Shown here piece after piece: positions 10,301 through 16,989 of a stretch of DNA of 20,621 bases. The translations under genes and the position numbers were made by a program. The stretch lies in the NCBI GenBank assembly GCA_039024435.1, contig JBCCQH010000126.1:1-20621 (forward strand), written 5' to 3'. The stretch is from JBCCQH01 sp039024435 (lineage in GTDB: Bacteria; Bacteroidota; Bacteroidia; J057; JADKCL01). Within the stretch, counting starts at the first letter, position 1. Every line of letters starts with the position of its first letter. The notes beneath the pieces were generated by a model. That model was given only the letters and a program-made list of their open reading frames with translations. It searched no databases and had not been told where the DNA came from.

Positions 10301-10515
10301 TGATCCGCGATTTGCGTGTCCCGCGTTACACATTTAACTTCCCGCTGAAAAGTGATTCTTACTCTAATCTCGAACTGTCCGGTGATGCCGTGCAAATTGA
10401 TCGGATTGAGGGCAATATCGAAGATCTAAGGCGTCCGGAGACCCAACTCGACGCGACGGGAATCGAGTTCCGCGATTTTTACTTGAAAATGAACCGGCGC
10501 AAGACCGAAGATTAA
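4309..10515 (+). CDS. Giant 2068-residue beta-rich protein without signal peptide, function unknown (AsmA/RBG-like by eye)
   Basis: An intact 2068-codon frame; an in-frame TGA 9 bp before the ATG fixes the start. There is no signal peptide and no clear transmembrane segment. Residues 1-110 are polar and probably disordered. About 110-580 is helical, with a lysine/glutamate coiled-coil-like stretch near 253-275 and basic patches (e.g. RKGEKRAAKKAGQK). From about 600 to the end the protein is beta-rich, with strands recurring in an I/V-x-I-D-x-L pattern: TIDDLLINNFRL near 658, NSLVIDQLQGNDI near 1280, RSLSIDAL near 1478, FIIDQLELEGG near 1669, ELENISIDIED near 1937, VLIRDLRV near 1998 and AVQIDRIEGNIEDL near 2027. 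This resembles the repeating strands of AsmA/TamB-like bridge proteins, but the membrane anchor those need is missing. It could instead be a structural or exported payload-type protein. Family membership is unproven; only the coding call is firm. Confidence 0.9.
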   Translation: MEKLPPNEYKFNPTNLSNPGWPGWYQDQVDSDPDNTTDFTNPAMDLFPTAGLFRPTSSNSTVTEDEEQEDLMDNEKNPLIRDSTTSGGPNEIKNLLDNPEKGSTTEILSILFTLTNGEITTIFRQDLGEEKTIDFLESLKVHHFIRFPREIAFAAQGLSVQKRRDMVIKKLEKNQKHITKSKTGKYKKEAAQIIFLAQGLSQEEIAKKRKTNLLTQVFADNDEFVEALRSDLTADNQQQAEQGAEFTVYRKDLYKRINQAEKELEKLRKKWNRPKEVMGFSPEQAVNIFEKLRGLDDVVRNEIIRRHPEQIFYLNLNVPATYRGQIGFGMDSSRGFPPDLVEPEENKDQVPREGASLFSVIAEIETNPEDWFADERAIRRFDLILSMAILGGKPGYTQFKELLQEQIERRPLWEYPTLVERMVFILTDGVTKAPNAKVQEKIRQIKAWDQERYIDWTSLGFAGDNWQMPPSAEPNLDFTFINAGRGVLRAQYDSRRRYAEARKGEKRAAKKAGQKFDRRAYRRDNPRTSNFFQLLLFAAGLRKDLNLLDYSLSGTRGKDQRKSLQNRMGGDLMGLELGQGSSEDTSDVRIDAVIREGYAQVSSAQIPFQQLDYESGTDITQFDNGYIHGLEAEFFWNSPTSSQSTGASAIPSVPQSCVTIDDLLINNFRLADATSTTGVGRISVQGLKITLNQPLETFGKVTGYGGLNLVQTISELLMEVISLTSSALLTAADPFAPDLGLGDGEALSGLLHQYFDSSLRLELNFEALSVENVFSDQGESIRAVSSGPGAIRIGGSMADHYREKADAIRDSGDPSVTAQAKASYYQQIADDKRVSQAQDKLMLGATLNDLRVEMVKERGKAEPMLVPTGQIDLATMLNTPTLNLDANARQNTLLRARLGILADEDQMPEATPNREHTYFEGTGLQLPQEHAIQSGMDINSVLPDWVGGQLKMNGDVWQIELRTPELIVQNFPQLEDYFFEQIRPEIPPTLTMADIIATLELHLIPEEERKERGLIIEKVMVPEVKGSTLKGENIRIFSEDLAVALNEDTYLEGFQFGGLGFFMDENYNVLEMVPGEMFLNSRNIGINGLTGQLGETLNAVLTNFTAKDFSFTRLHREAVDPSDPECREDFDRLTVAFTGAQGDGNSVTYTGEGELEKINQQISELDFELTALSLTMEETSQHERFSVPDNEDKPKEEWRKSSSEVTYDLAFSIPSIAVPNLAYGEKGSPFQIKGIGGDEFNPVELQGVQANVTIHQDSIPNEADEKDPALFAMRTTDVMLNSLVIDQLQGNDIRVVFSGDTYDLGGRCQIDGLYAMGLDLGLVDGKDTHLRGSAGFDKSYIETLVTKFVTVRDTQTGRFGVERLASQDGYAYSLNNLLGEAERDGKNHKKETVKQIDATLFGEGLSASGRFMDNRRLTSRISLPGGIAVNQLNWYDDSGQYSTILPEGSEATLGAIKADIDLKLKQDGSNDLEYITFRSLSIDALNASRPQVLFNDNTLNFSDGESFDLINIQARNLNYKPSEKEFSGGLAIDRIIGTADVNYKSEVIQELRTRPSVSLNDFSFSMDKAGTVKVGFGMGSVGIPGQKTDATDSKDRYPTNIKTEGLGLQAGQFNDVINLLYFEKMEMVSQKIDAEKPKGEDNVVSTYKLVNAHLGPLVGALQESGEQPFIIDQLELEGGLIGTLMVTDHPDYIELYTTGKDEYETGDSAIRFESGRVTLHDFNALLNREDDSREIIEPPEEEGYVPSDFYDVFYSLKPASEGGGVVRINLLGGTAELPIQSVPDPENPERMLGGYVDANALMEQLRDEIRAIIWDQTYGVANAVLEISDWAYSPSDLELRFERVGDAYTVKYGIITVENWAEPFYDLSFLTIAEQLGTRGLVESEGTELLSLAHLIDYQTNVPRPNDGESSTEPTTPIAIMNQIATVLLGEPFSIELENISIDIEDYQNKMSEELVPGETREVKLGDYFDVTTTSGKELGLNLTVSLNPAELEGPRVLIRDLRVPRYTFNFPLKSDSYSNLELSGDAVQIDRIEGNIEDLRRPETQLDATGIEFRDFYLKMNRRKTED

Positions 10516-10538
10516 CCCCACCCCAATCAGAATCACCA

Positions 10539-10582
10539 TTCCCCCGCGCGCCACGCCGTGGGGGGGAAGCCTTTCTTCCCCC
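10539..10582 (+). terminator. Competing GC hairpins after the giant gene, possible terminator
   Basis: About 25 bp after the stop codon are three complementary blocks: TTCCCCC (10539-10545), a G-run with GGGGGAAG (10562-10569) and CTTCCCCC (10575-10582). The middle block pairs perfectly over 8 bp with the third (5-base loop), or over 7 bp with the first, so the two hairpins exclude each other. No T-run follows, so termination is uncertain. Confidence 0.35.
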
Positions 10583-10594
10583 AATCCGCCAAAC

Positions 10595-10629
10595 CCCTCA
10601 CCCAAACCGCCACATCCCACAAAACTACG
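10595..10629 (+). promoter_or_regulatory. Conserved 35-bp upstream block, copy 1
   Basis: This block matches 13002-13036 at 30 of 35 positions and lies 133 bp before the first beta-helix gene; the other copy is 136 bp before the second. The sequence between block and start codon is otherwise much less alike. It may be a conserved regulatory site or a leftover of the duplication. Confidence 0.45.
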
Positions 10630-10727
10630 CGCAGATCCCGCCCCGAAATCCCATCTTTCTCCCGTCGTCATCTACTGCCAAGCGTCGGATCAGAACTTCG
10701 TGTTCAATCATTAATCACCCCAATCCC

Positions 10728-12860
10728 ATGAAGCAACTGAAATTTTTTGCTTGCCTGCTGGTGCTGCTCCTGGCACGCCAACTGACCGAAGCCCAACCGG
10801 TCAACCAGTCCTTCACCCTCCCCGACTACCCCGGAGCGGTCGGACTCGATGTACCCCGGCCCAGCAATGTTATCTGCCACAACTTTTTCGACGTAGTGGC
10901 CAGCACCCCTGCTATCCCGGCCGTGACGAAGCAGGGCAACGTCCACATTATCCAAAAACAGATCGAGCTCGCGGTCAAAGAGATCGGCCTGGAAGACCCG
11001 CACGCCAACGATCTGCACGTGCTGTATTTTCCCCAAGGCACCTACCGAATCAATCAACAACAGGAAATCAGCAAGAACAATGTCGTGATCCGAGGCGAAG
11101 GCGCCAACAAAACCATATTCAAGTGGGAAGGGTCCGGTCAGTACTGCTTCAACGTCCTGGGTCCCGATCCCGACGATTCTCCAGCGGTTACCGCAGACGG
11201 CCTCCTCAACAATTTCTTTGTGGCCTCTCCCGCGGCATCCAGCAGCGTTCCCAATGGTACCCTGCTGTTGCTTACCCGTGACGATCCCGAATCCAGTTGC
11301 AATCCGACCTTTACCCGCCAATACGCGCGCAAAGTCGGCGACTTATTCAACGTCTACGTCCAATTGGATACCCGACTTCGCATCGAATACCGGTTCGCCA
11401 ACAATGCAAGTATACGCGCCCATGTCCCCCAACAATTCGTGGGATTTGAATGCTTCAAAATCGACGCCACCGGCAATTCCGCCAGTGGCCGCAACGGCTC
11501 CAATCACAGCAGCTTCAGCTTCCAGTGGGCCGCCAACTGTTGGATCGAAGGCGTCGAGAGCAAAAAAGCTGCCCTCCAGCACGTCATCATCACCCAAGCC
11601 TCCAACATCGAAGTGCGCGGCTGTTATTTTTACGACAGCCACGGCTTCGGCGATGGTCAAGGCTACGGCATCAACATCCAAAACGGCTCCGGCGAATGCC
11701 TCATCGAAAACAACATCTTCAAAACCCTGCGCCACTCGATTCTGCTACAGCGCGGGGCCAACGGCAACGCCGTGCTGTACAACTACTCCCACGATTGGCA
11801 GAGCAGTGGAAACCGCTCGGATATGGCCTTCCACGGTGACTATCCCTTCTGCAACCTCGTCGAAGGCAACTCCTTCGAAAGAATTCACTTCGATCTGCAG
11901 GGCGAATGCCGAAACGGCCCCCGCAACCTCGTATTCCGCAATAAGACTACCAACAAAAACATCCTGAGTGGCGCCGTGCTCAACCCCGGGGTGGTCGGAT
12001 ACACCGGGGTCGTCGCCAATGAGACCAACCAATGCATCAACCTCTACGGCTCCAACAGCCTCTACGAATCCTACGACAATGACGAAAGCGGATTCCTCTG
12101 CATCGGCGGCCACGGCCCCAACAGCGACAACACCCCCAACGGCAACTCCATCATGTACGCCACGCGCCCCGCTTTTCTGAACAGCAACAGCTTCCCGACC
12201 TTCGGACCCGGATCCGCAAGCAATTCCGTCCTGCCCGCCGAGCAGCGCGCCAGCTACAACCTCAAAACTGTGGGCGGCAATTGCAGCCAGTGCCGGCCAG
12301 CCCAACCCCTGGCCGTTAGCGCTCAAGTCATCAACTGCGCCATCGATGGTACGAATACCATCCCCGGATTTATCTACTTAAACATTACTGGGGGGCAGGC
12401 CCCTTACTCCACTTCCTGGGGGCTATTCGTGTATGCGACCACCACCACGTCCGCCCAATTCAACAATCCTACCCTCTGGTCGGCCACCGTCACCGACAAC
12501 AATGGCCAGTCGGTGCTGGTCAGTGGCTTTACTGGCCCCTGCGATAATGACGACATCTTCAAAACCGCCGAAACCGGTCACGCAGCGGAAGTCTGGGCAC
12601 CGGAAAGCATGGCCCTCCGTGCAGCTCCCAATCCCTTCCGCGCAGCCACCCGCCTGAACCTCGACCTGCCCGAGCGCCGCGACGTAACCGTGGACCTCTA
12701 CGCCATTGATGGCACCCTGATCCGACAGATCCACCGCGGCTCCCTCAACCGTGGCCCGCACCGCCTGGAAATCTCCGGCACCGGCCTTGCCCCCGGCCTC
12801 TACTTCTGCCGCGTCCGGGCCGGCGAAGAGCGGCAAGTCATTCGCTTAGTCGTGCAGTAA
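10728..12860 (+). CDS. Secreted right-handed beta-helix protein with SprB-like and T9SS type A sorting domains (paralog 1)
   Basis: A 710-residue exported protein. The signal peptide has the charged start MKQLKFF, a leucine-rich core and cleavage after A22 (TEA|QP). A pectate-lyase-superfamily beta-helix fills about 90-500: it opens with LHVLYFPQGTYRI and NNVVIRGEG (about 96-125), then asparagine-rich coils such as SNIEVRGCYFYD and ECLIENNIFKTL. About 527-605 resembles a SprB-type Ig-like repeat (ITGGQAPYSTSW then ATVTDNNGQS). From about 631 (APNPFRAATRLNLDLP) to the C-terminus (GLYFCRVRAGEERQVIRLVV) is a type A T9SS sorting domain, which in this family directs outer-membrane passage and cleavage. 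Beta-helices of this kind usually act on or bind polysaccharides; no catalytic residues can be assigned, so the substrate is unknown. It is about two-thirds identical by eye to the next gene. Confidence 0.9.
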   Translation: MKQLKFFACLLVLLLARQLTEAQPVNQSFTLPDYPGAVGLDVPRPSNVICHNFFDVVASTPAIPAVTKQGNVHIIQKQIELAVKEIGLEDPHANDLHVLYFPQGTYRINQQQEISKNNVVIRGEGANKTIFKWEGSGQYCFNVLGPDPDDSPAVTADGLLNNFFVASPAASSSVPNGTLLLLTRDDPESSCNPTFTRQYARKVGDLFNVYVQLDTRLRIEYRFANNASIRAHVPQQFVGFECFKIDATGNSASGRNGSNHSSFSFQWAANCWIEGVESKKAALQHVIITQASNIEVRGCYFYDSHGFGDGQGYGINIQNGSGECLIENNIFKTLRHSILLQRGANGNAVLYNYSHDWQSSGNRSDMAFHGDYPFCNLVEGNSFERIHFDLQGECRNGPRNLVFRNKTTNKNILSGAVLNPGVVGYTGVVANETNQCINLYGSNSLYESYDNDESGFLCIGGHGPNSDNTPNGNSIMYATRPAFLNSNSFPTFGPGSASNSVLPAEQRASYNLKTVGGNCSQCRPAQPLAVSAQVINCAIDGTNTIPGFIYLNITGGQAPYSTSWGLFVYATTTTSAQFNNPTLWSATVTDNNGQSVLVSGFTGPCDNDDIFKTAETGHAAEVWAPESMALRAAPNPFRAATRLNLDLPERRDVTVDLYAIDGTLIRQIHRGSLNRGPHRLEISGTGLAPGLYFCRVRAGEERQVIRLVVQ

Positions 12861-12886
12861 TCTCCCGGGCTACCCCCCATCACCTT

Positions 12887-12921
12887 GTGGCACCGGCCTT
12901 CGCATGGAAGGCCGGTGCCGC
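12887..12921. terminator. Stable hairpin after paralog 1, possible terminator
   Basis: GCACCGGCCTT (12890-12900) pairs perfectly with AAGGCCGGTGC (12908-12918) around a 7-base loop, and the stem extends outward by a few pairs including one wobble. It starts about 30 bp after the stop codon. No T-run follows, so it may be a U-less terminator or a 3'-end stabilising structure between the two paralogs. Confidence 0.5.
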
Positions 12922-13001
12922 TGCGTTGCGGCCATATTTAAAAACCGCCTCCGAAAATTGATAAGAAATCCAGGGTGCCTTCTGCCCCATTTCTTCCACA
13001 T

Positions 13002-13036
13002 CCCTCAACCAAACTGCCACATCCCGCAAAAAAACG
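13002..13036 (+). promoter_or_regulatory. Conserved 35-bp upstream block, copy 2
   Basis: Copy of 10595-10629 (30/35 identical), 136 bp before the ATG at 13138. The equal spacing supports 13138, not the in-frame ATG at 12904, as the start of the second paralog. Both copies also have a TTTCTTCC shortly upstream. Confidence 0.45.
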
Positions 13037-13137
13037 GGCAATTCACCGGAGCAATGACCATTTTCAATTTTCCTTCATCCACCGCCCGCACCGAGCATCG
13101 ACCCATTCAATCTTCAATCAATCTTTTTGACCAACCG

Positions 13138-15282
13138 ATGAAACAACTGAGATTCTTTTCCTGCTTGCTGGCCCTAATCTTGTCGCGCCACCTCGCCGGA
13201 GCCCAACCAGTTCCTCCCGACTACCTGCTCCCCAACTTCCCGGCCGCGGTCGGACTCGATGTCCCCCGACCGAACAACGTCATTTGCCACAACTTCTTCG
13301 ACGTAGTCGCCAACAATGCCAATATCCCCACCGTCCAAAAGCAAGGCAATGTCCACCTTATCGACCAGCAAATCGAACTGGCCGTCAACGCAGTCGGTCT
13401 GTCGGTTCCCGATCCCAACGATCTGCACGTCCTGTATTTCCCCCAGGGCACCTACGAAATCCGCCAACAACAAAACATCAACCGGAACAACGTTGTGATC
13501 CGGGGTGAAGGCGCTACCCGCACCGTCTTCAAGTGGACCGGGCCCGAACAATACTGCTTCAATGCCCTGGGTCCCGATCCCCTGCAAGCCCCCACCTTTC
13601 CCGCGACCGGCCTCGAAAACAACTTTTTCGTCAATAGCCCCGCCGTGGCCAACAACCTCCCCAACGGCACCCTGCTCCTCTTTACCCGCGACGATCCCGA
13701 GCCCAACTGTGAACCGACCTTCATCCGCCAATACGCCCGCAAGACTGGAGACCTGTTCAACGTCTTCCTCATCTTAGATACCCGACTGCGCATCGGGTAC
13801 GACGCCAACGCCAACAACGGACGCCTCCGCCTCCACATCCCCCGCCAGTTTGTGGGCTTCGAGTGCTTCAAAATCGACGCCTCCGGCAACTCCGACGCCA
13901 ACCGCAGCGGCTCCAACCACAGCAACATTACCTTTCAGCGCGCCGCCAACTGCTGGATGGAAGGCGTAGAAAGCTATTTGGGCGTCTACCAGCACGTCAT
14001 CATCACCGAATCCTCCAACATCGAAGTGCGCGGCTGCTACCTGCACGACGTCATCGACGACGATGGGGGCGAAGGCTACGGCATTAACATCCAAAACGGC
14101 TCCGGCGAATGCCTCATCATCGACAACGTACTCAAAACCCTCCGCCATGCCATCCTCCTGCAGCGCGGAGCCAACGGAAACGCCGTCGTGTACAACTACT
14201 CCGAAGACTCAAAGGACTATCCCGGCCGCTCCGACATGACCTTCCACGCCAACTTCCCCTTCCGCAACCTCGTCGAAGGCAATTCCTTTGAGAAAATCCA
14301 CTTCGATCTGCGGAGCGGCTGCCGCAATGGCCCCGGAAACATCGTGTTTCGCAACGAAACCACCCGCAAAAATATCCTGAGCGGAGCCCCCTTCACCCCC
14401 GCCGTAACCGGAGCCACCGCCGTCATCGCCAATGAAAGCGATAACTGCATCAACCTCTACGGCAACAACAACCTGTACGACACCTGGGACAACATCGAAA
14501 ACGGCTGGCTCTGCGGCAACGCCAATGGCGACAACGGCGACAACACCCCCAACGGCAACTCCGTACTGTTTGCCACCCGGCCCGCCTTCCTGAACACCAA
14601 CAGTTTCCCAACTTTCGGCCCCGGCGCCAACAACAACGCGGTCCTCCCCGCCCGGCAACGTGGTACGACCGGCGCCCTCAACACCGTCGGCGGCAACTGC
14701 AACCAGTGCCGCCCCGTACCGCCCCTCAGCGTCACCGCCAACACCATCCCCTGCTCCCAAAATGGATTCAACAACTTTGCCGGCTTCATCACCCTCAGCA
14801 TCAGCGGAGGTACCCCACCCTACACCGTCGCCTGGACCGGCAATTTTGTGAGCACCAGCAACACCCTGGCCCAATTCGCAAACCCGACCCTTTGGACCGC
14901 CGTCGTCACCGACAATGCCGGCCAAACCGTCAGCCAGAGCGACTGGACCGGGCCCTGCACCTCCGACGGCTTCTTCAAAAACGAAGAAAACCCCACTTCG
15001 CCCGAGCCTTCCACGACCACCCCGCGCGCATTTACCGCCCAGGTCTACCCCAACCCCTTCCGGGACGCCGCGCAACTCCGCTTGGACCTCCCCGACGCCG
15101 TTCCCATTCGCGTAGAGCTGTACGGCACCGACGGAAAAATAGCCCGCGCACTGTACCGGGGTCCCCTCAAGGCCGGCCTCCACCAACTGAAAATCACCCG
15201 CTCCGACCTGCCGACGGGACTCTATTTCTGTCGCATCACCGCCGGGGACGACCAGCGCGTCCTCCGCCTCATCGTACAATAA
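13138..15282 (+). CDS. Secreted right-handed beta-helix protein with SprB-like and T9SS type A sorting domains (paralog 2)
   Basis: A 714-residue protein. The frame is open from an ATG at 12904, but 13138 is the better start: it gives MKQLRFFSCLLALILSR, matching paralog 1, with a signal peptidase site at LAGA|QP. The 12904 start would bury this signal under 78 residues and place coding sequence over the intergenic hairpin and the upstream block. The domain order equals paralog 1: N-terminal LHVLYFPQGTYEI and NNVVIRGEG, beta-helix with SNIEVRGCYLHD and ECLIIDNVLKTL, a SprB-like segment (SISGGTPPYTVAW) and a T9SS type A sorting domain from about 635 (VYPNPFRDAAQLRLDLP) to the end (GLYFCRITAGDDQRVLRLIV). 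Differences concentrate in loops, for example the charged VIDDDGGEGYG segment near residue 304, and could alter ligand choice. Predicted to be exported and processed by T9SS; enzyme activity unknown. Confidence 0.9.
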   Translation: MKQLRFFSCLLALILSRHLAGAQPVPPDYLLPNFPAAVGLDVPRPNNVICHNFFDVVANNANIPTVQKQGNVHLIDQQIELAVNAVGLSVPDPNDLHVLYFPQGTYEIRQQQNINRNNVVIRGEGATRTVFKWTGPEQYCFNALGPDPLQAPTFPATGLENNFFVNSPAVANNLPNGTLLLFTRDDPEPNCEPTFIRQYARKTGDLFNVFLILDTRLRIGYDANANNGRLRLHIPRQFVGFECFKIDASGNSDANRSGSNHSNITFQRAANCWMEGVESYLGVYQHVIITESSNIEVRGCYLHDVIDDDGGEGYGINIQNGSGECLIIDNVLKTLRHAILLQRGANGNAVVYNYSEDSKDYPGRSDMTFHANFPFRNLVEGNSFEKIHFDLRSGCRNGPGNIVFRNETTRKNILSGAPFTPAVTGATAVIANESDNCINLYGNNNLYDTWDNIENGWLCGNANGDNGDNTPNGNSVLFATRPAFLNTNSFPTFGPGANNNAVLPARQRGTTGALNTVGGNCNQCRPVPPLSVTANTIPCSQNGFNNFAGFITLSISGGTPPYTVAWTGNFVSTSNTLAQFANPTLWTAVVTDNAGQTVSQSDWTGPCTSDGFFKNEENPTSPEPSTTTPRAFTAQVYPNPFRDAAQLRLDLPDAVPIRVELYGTDGKIARALYRGPLKAGLHQLKITRSDLPTGLYFCRITAGDDQRVLRLIVQ

Positions 15283-15346
15283 ATTAATTTCTTCATACTG
15301 ACCTCCGGGTAAAACCTCAGATTCCAACGACTGAGTTCAATCGTTT

Positions 15347-15396
15347 CTCCAGCGGCAGCTTTTCGGCAACGAAAAGCCGTCGCCGGAGCTTTTTTT
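15347..15396 (+). terminator. Strong intrinsic terminator after the beta-helix pair
   Basis: A long hairpin: CTCC, GCGGC and GCTTTTCG on the left pair with CGAAAAGC, GTCGC and GGAG on the right, with two A-C mismatches and one wobble, around a GCAA tetraloop (15366-15369). One base later comes a run of seven Ts (15390-15396). This is the textbook form on the plus strand, about 65 bp after the stop of paralog 2. Confidence 0.85.
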
Positions 15397-15856
15397 GCGG
15401 AGTGCCTTGCTTGTCCACCATCCACGTGGCCTCCGCATCCGGTTTGCAGAAAACCAGTAAAAGATTGTCCACGGGCGACTTTTTCGCCATCTCGCCGCGT
15501 TTTGACCGGGTTGTTGCCATTGGGCGGCTGCCGATGGATCGGCACCAGGCTGTTCCGGGAGTTCGCTTCGCTCCGTCGGGCCGGCCCGCGGGACCGACCC
15601 GACCCACGTCCCTCCCATCCTTGCCGCATTCTGTGCCCCCCGACGCCAACTGTACCCCGCGAATCGTTGCCCCGAGGAATTCCCACCGCAACCGCCCAGA
15701 ATTCCCCCGAAGAAGGGGATTGCAAACGCCCGGCCCACCGTACGCACCCGAGGATTTGCCCGGCCTTTCCTTCATGTCCTCACCTCGCCCACCTCTCTGG
15801 CACTGATTTTGCGCGGGGATGCGTATATTTGGCTGTAATTGGAAAGAAATTGCCCC
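15397..15856. other. GC-rich intergenic region before the lipoprotein gene
   Basis: No gene is supported. Overlapping frames on both strands are arginine/proline-rich shadows without recognisable domains. It contains a 12-bp perfect palindrome CGGGCCGGCCCG (15577-15588) nested inside a GTCGGG...CCCGAC stem (15575-15603). The promoter of the lipoprotein gene probably lies at the right end. Confidence 0.55.
15824..15831 (+). promoter_or_regulatory. Bacteroidota-type -7 element TATATTTG
   Basis: TATATTTG matches the Bacteroidota -7 consensus TAnnTTTG exactly and lies 26 bp before the lipoprotein ATG, giving a leader of roughly 20 bases. No TTG is found at the usual -33 spacing; the nearest, at 15809-15811, is too close. 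Hence only moderate confidence. Confidence 0.45.
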
Positions 15857-16789
15857 ATGAAAAGATTCCTTCTCCCCGCCCTCGCTTTGTTCGTGCTGCT
15901 ATCGGGTTGCAAAGACAAAGATGAACCCAGCACCAGCAACGTCCTGCGCGTCAAGCTGGCCTTTGATCCCACCCAGGAACGGCTCGACAACCTCGGCAAT
16001 CCGTCGACCATTCCCCCGGGCAATGCCGCCCAAAATCCCACCGTGCGCGGCCTCAGCGCCCACTTTATCGAACTCGTGCCCACCGAATTCACCCCCTACC
16101 AAGGCGGTGAAACCGTTTATCAGGGCCTCGATGTCCCCGCCGACAACGCCAACTCATTTGGCTTTACCACCGCGGCCGATTTTGACCAGGCAATCGTGCG
16201 CGCCAGTGGCGAGACCTTCATCGAAGTCCCGCTGTCCGATCTCGGTCCCGGCACCTACAACCACGTACGCGTATCGGTCATCTACCAAAACGGAGACGTG
16301 GTCTACAACCTCAAAAACATCCCACAAGTGGGCGACCTCGATGGCCAAACCGGCACCATCGCCTCCTTTGTCGGCTACAACAACTTCATCACCAATCTCA
16401 CCGTCAACAATTTGGGCCTGACCGTAAACGATGAGCGCCTCCAAGGCTTCTGGGCCTTTGAAACCAATCTCAGTTCACCCTACCAGCAGTACAATCAAGT
16501 CTACTCCGGTCAGGCACCGGAAAATGCCACCACCGTCGTGAATCCTTTCCCCAATGCCCCCGTGCCCCAGGGCTCCTGTGTGGTCAGTGGCAGCCTGGAC
16601 CAACCGCTGGAAATCACCGGTCAAGAGACCAGTGACATCGAGCTCACCCTGTCCTTTTCCATCAACCAAAGTTTTGAATGGGAAGACACCAATGCCAACG
16701 GTGAATGGGACCTCGACATCGGCGGCAACACCCTAGAACCCGTCGTGGACATGGGCCTCCGCGGCCTGATCGGAAAAGTCGTCTATTGA
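15857..16789 (+). CDS. Probable surface lipoprotein, function unknown
   Basis: A 310-residue protein from ATG 15857 (MKRFLLPALALFVLLSGC), chosen over the in-frame ATG at 15839 because it places a normal lipoprotein signal at the N-terminus and leaves a leader after the -7 element. The lipobox LSGC predicts lipidation at C18. The following KDKDE resembles the charged export signals that send Bacteroidota lipoproteins to the outer face of the outer membrane. The mature part is beta-rich with repeated GxYxHVRVSV-like strands and many Asn/Gly turns. Near 277-285 DTNANGEWD has the spacing of a calcium-binding DxNxNGxxD loop, followed by VVDMGLRGL. I recognise the style of many Bacteroidota lipoproteins but no named family. 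It sits between a promoter-like element and a strong hairpin, so it is probably a single-gene transcript. Confidence 0.85.
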   Translation: MKRFLLPALALFVLLSGCKDKDEPSTSNVLRVKLAFDPTQERLDNLGNPSTIPPGNAAQNPTVRGLSAHFIELVPTEFTPYQGGETVYQGLDVPADNANSFGFTTAADFDQAIVRASGETFIEVPLSDLGPGTYNHVRVSVIYQNGDVVYNLKNIPQVGDLDGQTGTIASFVGYNNFITNLTVNNLGLTVNDERLQGFWAFETNLSSPYQQYNQVYSGQAPENATTVVNPFPNAPVPQGSCVVSGSLDQPLEITGQETSDIELTLSFSINQSFEWEDTNANGEWDLDIGGNTLEPVVDMGLRGLIGKVVY

Positions 16790-16815
16790 TTTCTGATGGC
16801 TTGACTTCTGATGGC
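16786..16815. repeat. 15-bp tandem duplication over the lipoprotein stop codon
   Basis: TTGATTTCTGATGGC is followed directly by TTGACTTCTGATGGC (14 of 15 identical). The first copy covers the TGA stop codon, so the repeat is a small recent slippage-type duplication with no effect on the protein. Confidence 0.7.
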
Positions 16816-16893
16816 TGACGGATACTTTGCCGAGCGGCAGTTCAATACTGATTTTATCCGAAATCTTCTTATTAAAATTGATCTTTAAACGTC

Positions 16894-16919
16894 AATCAGG
16901 CGGCCTGAGCCGCCTGATT
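16894..16919. terminator. Hairpin between convergent genes, likely bidirectional terminator
   Basis: AATCAGGCGGC pairs perfectly with GCCGCCTGATT around a CTGA loop (11-bp stem). It lies between the end of the lipoprotein gene (plus, stop at 16789) and the end of the small secreted gene (minus, stop at 16990), where a terminator serving both is expected. There is no long T-run on either side. A second weaker stem (AACCAA...TTGGTT, 16953-16980) lies closer to the minus-strand stop. Confidence 0.6.
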
Positions 16920-16989
16920 CAACATCCAATCCTTCGCCAAACCACAGCAAACAACCAATACAGCTGGGTTCGGGTTGGTTGGTCGTTAC

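Noticed and set aside
12904..13137. 78-codon N-terminal extension of the second beta-helix gene
   Set aside because: It would bury the signal peptide, overlaps the intergenic hairpin and conserved upstream block, and has no counterpart in paralog 1. The start at 13138 aligns exactly with paralog 1.
14209..15327. 372-codon minus-strand frame opposite paralog 2
   Set aside because: A glycine/valine-rich shadow with no domains, produced by GC-rich third codon positions of the real gene. The same applies to the minus-strand frame at 11745-12326.
15317..15775. 152-codon minus-strand frame between the beta-helix pair and the lipoprotein
   Set aside because: Arginine/glycine-rich, no recognisable pattern, and it covers the strong terminator; overlapping frames on the other strand are equally long.
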